Shown here: piece after piece, positions 61,374 through 64,000 of the stretch | Layout of the letters: every line of letters begins with the position of its first letter | How positions within the stretch are numbered: the stretch's first letter is position 1 | NCBI GenBank assembly: GCA_004563275.1 | Contig: SFSZ01000007.1 | Coordinates: 1-64,000, forward strand | Direction of reading: 5' to 3' | Source of the DNA: a bacterium | Lineage (GTDB): Bacteria > Bacillota_I > Bacilli_A > RF39 > UBA660 | DNA length: 64,000 bases | Translations under genes and position numbers: made by a program | Notes under the pieces: model-generated | Told to the model about the DNA's origin: nothing | What the model saw: the letters and a program-made list of their open reading frames with translations, nothing else | Databases searched by the model: none

Positions 61374-62471
61374 ATGAAAAAATTATATATAATGATATTT
61401 ATTATATTATCTCTTGTGATTACTTTCGTAATTTTCACATCTACTCCAAAAGATTATCAAGTTAATTACACTATAAATAAAGTTGATATAATTGAAAAAT
61501 ATCAAAAAGCAACCAATGATTATCATTTTATATTAAAATATAAAAATATTGAATATCCATATATAATTAAAACTGAATATTCTAAAAAAAGAAAATTAAT
61601 AACCGATGTAAAAATAATAGAAGACAAAAAAGATACATGTCTTACGATTTTATCCAAAAATAATAAACAAACTTTATGCAGTGATAAAAAAGGTTTAAAA
61701 GATTATCATTTAATTAATGATGATTTATATGTTAAAAACTTTAAATCTAAAAAAGAAGAAAAAGTAATTAAAACTTATGAAAAAATTAATATTTATAATA
61801 ATACTTATAATTATCTAATTTGGAATTATAAAGGTTATATAAATTTAAATAAAAACAATAATGAAAATATAAAGATATTTAATAATGAAAATTATTCAAC
61901 TTTAAATACATATCAAATTGATAAATATTTAATAATACCAGATTATGATTCAAAATATTACTTTACTAAAATGTATATCTTTGATACAGAAAAACAATTA
62001 TTAAATGATATTAGTTTTGATTATGAAATTTCTTACGATTTATTATATTTAGGTGAAGTTAAAAACAAACTATATTTTATTGATAAAAAAAATAAAAATG
62101 AATATTACTTAAATTTTAAAAAATTAGAAATTAAAAAAGTAAAAATAAAAAATGACAAAATTGATATTTATGAAAACGGAGAATGGAATAATCAAAGTAT
62201 AAAAGATGTTATTAATAAAAATATTTCATTCACTTTTGCCCAATCATATAACTATAAAATAATTGATGATTACCTATATCAAATAATTGATAATCATAAC
62301 ATAAAAATAAGTAATCAAAAAATAACTTCAATAATATCATCAAATGAAAACCAAGTATTTTATCTTGTTGGGACCAAATTATATTGTTATAACGCTAATG
62401 GCGAAAATCTTCTTTTAGAATATAAAGAATGGAAATTTAATTATTTAAATCAAATATTTATTTTTAATTAA
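61374..62471 (+). CDS. Unrecognised membrane-anchored extracellular protein
   Basis: 365 residues, very rich in Lys, Asn, Ile and Tyr. An N-terminal helix (LYIMIFIILSLVITFVIF) probably anchors it, with the rest outside. Repeating short beta-strand units around Tyr/Asn (for example NDDLYVKNF, DSKYYFTKMYIFD, NKLYFIDKKNKNEYYLNF, GTKLYCYNANGENLL) resemble a beta-propeller; that is inference. I know no family. It precedes a LysM protein gene, which may link it to the cell envelope. Confidence 0.6.
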   Translation: MKKLYIMIFIILSLVITFVIFTSTPKDYQVNYTINKVDIIEKYQKATNDYHFILKYKNIEYPYIIKTEYSKKRKLITDVKIIEDKKDTCLTILSKNNKQTLCSDKKGLKDYHLINDDLYVKNFKSKKEEKVIKTYEKINIYNNTYNYLIWNYKGYINLNKNNNENIKIFNNENYSTLNTYQIDKYLIIPDYDSKYYFTKMYIFDTEKQLLNDISFDYEISYDLLYLGEVKNKLYFIDKKNKNEYYLNFKKLEIKKVKIKNDKIDIYENGEWNNQSIKDVINKNISFTFAQSYNYKIIDDYLYQIIDNHNIKISNQKITSIISSNENQVFYLVGTKLYCYNANGENLLLEYKEWKFNYLNQIFIFN

Positions 62472-62479
62472 CCAAAAAG

Positions 62480-62504
62480 CCTAATATGAATATCTTATAT
62501 TAGG
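62480..62504 (+). promoter_or_regulatory. Hairpin overlapping the LysM gene ribosome site
   Basis: CCTAATAT/ATATTAGG 8-bp stem with a nine-base loop. Its 3' arm covers the TAGGAG ribosome site of the LysM gene, and no U-run follows, so it may control translation rather than terminate. Confidence 0.5.
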
Positions 62505-62513
62505 AGTGATAAA

Positions 62514-62858
62514 ATGTTTAACATGTATAATATTAATAAAGAAACAGAAGAAAGAGAAAATGAATATTTCAACTATTATACTATAAAAAAAGGAGATACC
62601 ATTTATCAAATTGCAAGAGATTATAAAGTAAATCCTACTTTGCTAGCCTTATTAAATGGGTTAAATTCAACAGATTATATTTATCCTGATCAAAGTATAA
62701 TGATACCTAAAAAGAATTTTGCTTATTATATAACAAAAGAAGGAGACACATTAAAAACCGTAGCAGACACATTTAATACCAATGTTTCCAATCTTTTAAA
62801 GTATAATGATACAATTTATCTTCAAGAAGGACAATTAATTGTTAATAAAATAAACTAA
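62514..62858 (+). CDS. Double LysM-domain protein
   Basis: A 114-residue protein with two LysM peptidoglycan-binding repeats: YYTIKKGDTIYQIARDYKVNPTLLALLNGL...IYPDQSIMIP (residues 21-65) and YYITKEGDTLKTVADTFNTNVSNLLKYN...IYLQEGQLI (about 70-112). No signal peptide, which recalls spore-coat/cortex LysM proteins such as SafA or SpoVID that act in the mother cell. That role is inferred. Confidence 0.82.
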   Translation: MFNMYNINKETEERENEYFNYYTIKKGDTIYQIARDYKVNPTLLALLNGLNSTDYIYPDQSIMIPKKNFAYYITKEGDTLKTVADTFNTNVSNLLKYNDTIYLQEGQLIVNKIN

Positions 62859-62912
62859 AAAGTTTATTTTATTTTTTTTATGATATAATGATAATAAGAA
62901 TAGGGTGTTAGT

Positions 62913-64000
62913 ATGATATTAAAAAAACCATATGCATTTTTAATAAAACATTTTAAAATAATTCATCTAATTTTATTGGTAATCACAAGTTACATAGCAT
63001 ATAGATTTAATAAAATCCTAGATTTTTTTAGTTCATATAACAAATCAAGTATTCTAGTGCCAGAAAATGCTGCTCATAATTACATATCATTTATTTTATT
63101 TATTGCTATAATAATCGTAATTATATTTGGTATAATTATGTACCGTTTAATGAAGAAAAAGCATAAACCAAGTTCATTTTACTTAGCAACAATTATCTAC
63201 TATATTTTATTATTTATAGGAGTTGTATTTGCTTATAATTTAATAAATGATTTATCTTTTTCAACTTTAACTCAACAAGAATCAAGAGCATTAAGAGATA
63301 TCTATACGATCCTAACCGTACCTAGTGTTTATTTCATTGTAATAAGTTTAATAAGAGGTATTGGTTTCGATATTAAAAAATTTAATTTTAGCAAAGATCT
63401 AGAAGAATTAGAAATTAAAAATGAAGATAATGAAGAATTTGAATTTATTGTCGGTACTGACACATATAAATATAAAAGAAGAACTAGAAGAATATTAAGA
63501 GAATTAAAATACTACATACTTGAAAATAAATTCTTTGTTACAATAATATTAGGATCATTAGTTGTAGTATTATTAATTATACTATTCATAAATTTTAACT
63601 TTACAAATAAAACATATAAAGTTGGAAGTACAATTAAAACTGATTCATTCATATATAAGATTAACAAAGCATATTTAACTAACATGGATAAATCATTAAA
63701 AGTAATTCATGAAAACAAAGTTTATCTAATTTTAGACATGACTATATCATCAACAACAACAAAAAAAGAAATATTATATCCTGAAAATTTTTATCTAAAA
63801 TTAAAAGATGGTAATACTGTAAAATATAAAACATCACTATCATACTCATTCTCAGATTTAGGAGTAACTTATAAAGGAGATCAAATTGATAATAAAGATA
63901 ATCATTATTTATTAGTTTTTGAAATTCCTAAAGATAAAACATCCTTTAGATATAACTTAAAAGTATACGACACCTCCAAAATTAAGAATAATACAATCGA
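62913..64000 (+). CDS. Unrecognised multi-spanning membrane protein, C-terminus cut by window end
   Basis: The frame starts at ATG 62913 after GGGTG and runs past 64000, over 360 residues. It has a membrane helix near residues 18-30, two more around 57-80 and 90-110, a further helix about 135, a charged cytoplasmic stretch (DLEELEIKNEDNEEFEF, then KYKRRTRRILRELKYY), another helix (about 210-230) and an external domain beginning NKTYKVGSTIKTDSF. I recognise no family; the external part may be a beta-sandwich. TATAAT at 62884 is a likely -10. Confidence 0.65.
   Translation, partial: MILKKPYAFLIKHFKIIHLILLVITSYIAYRFNKILDFFSSYNKSSILVPENAAHNYISFILFIAIIIVIIFGIIMYRLMKKKHKPSSFYLATIIYYILLFIGVVFAYNLINDLSFSTLTQQESRALRDIYTILTVPSVYFIVISLIRGIGFDIKKFNFSKDLEELEIKNEDNEEFEFIVGTDTYKYKRRTRRILRELKYYILENKFFVTIILGSLVVVLLIILFINFNFTNKTYKVGSTIKTDSFIYKINKAYLTNMDKSLKVIHENKVYLILDMTISSTTTKKEILYPENFYLKLKDGNTVKYKTSLSYSFSDLGVTYKGDQIDNKDNHYLLVFEIPKDKTSFRYNLKVYDTSKIKNNTI

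Noticed and set aside
1..64000. UGA read as tryptophan (Mollicute code)
   Set aside because: TGA ends several genes at the expected length (divIC, spoVT, the DUF3173 gene), and tryptophans are TGG.

Overview
This AT-rich window uses TGA as a stop codon (for example in divIC and spoVT) and TGG for tryptophan, so the genetic code is the standard bacterial one. Gene order around dnaA closely follows Bacillus subtilis. Many sporulation genes are present (spoIIR, spoIID, spoIIQ, spoVT, yabG, spoVG, yabP, yabQ-like, bofA, jag), along with pyruvate:ferredoxin oxidoreductase. Together these point to an anaerobic, endospore-forming low-GC Firmicute with rather compact genes, possibly an uncultured gut Bacilli-type lineage. 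The lineage is inference.

The chromosomal replication origin lies at about 32.9-34.7 kb: DnaA boxes upstream of dnaA, and a further box plus TAA-type trinucleotide repeats between dnaA and dnaN. Genes left of it are almost all on the minus strand and genes right of it on the plus strand, so transcription runs with replication. The exceptions on the left arm are an excisionase-like gene with an integrase (5.4-6.9 kb) and a class A penicillin-binding protein gene (23.7-25.6 kb) with a forespore-type promoter.

Left edge to 9.2 kb is accessory DNA. It holds a type I BREX phage-defence operon (brxA, brxB, brxC and the start of pglX), a DUF3173 protein with a Tn916-like tyrosine recombinase, clusters of 11-bp repeats resembling recombinase arm sites, and a two-gene unit (tail-anchored HExxH metallopeptidase plus a small partner). 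That unit is bracketed by direct repeats and by two copies of the 3' end of a small RNA gene. I think the small-RNA 3' end is the integration target.

From 9.2 to 23.6 kb come a DUF975 membrane protein, recG, PFOR, a sporulation and cell-wall block (spoIIQ, spoIID, DUF1146, rpiB, rpmE, murA, mntP, spoIIR), prmC-prfA and rpoE (delta). From 25.6 to 32.9 kb is the origin-proximal block noc-rsmG-mnmG-mnmE-jag-yidC-rnpA-rpmH. To the right are dnaA-dnaN-comK homologue-recF-gyrB-gyrA. gyrB is broken by an apparent short out-of-frame deletion.

Between gyrA and the SRP RNA is an 0.8-kb non-coding segment with six perfect parS sites, one perfect Noc-binding site and an interleaved second repeat family. 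From 42.8 to 58.7 kb the order is tadA, dnaX, ybaB, recR, bofA, holB, ricT, trmN6, pth, mfd, spoVT, a methionine T-box with metG, tatD, a 3D-domain protein, ksgA, yabG, veg, spoVG, yabP, yabQ and divIC, then tmRNA. The last 5 kb carries a patatin, a membrane thioredoxin-like protein, a PH-domain-like protein, two unrecognised membrane-anchored proteins and a LysM protein.
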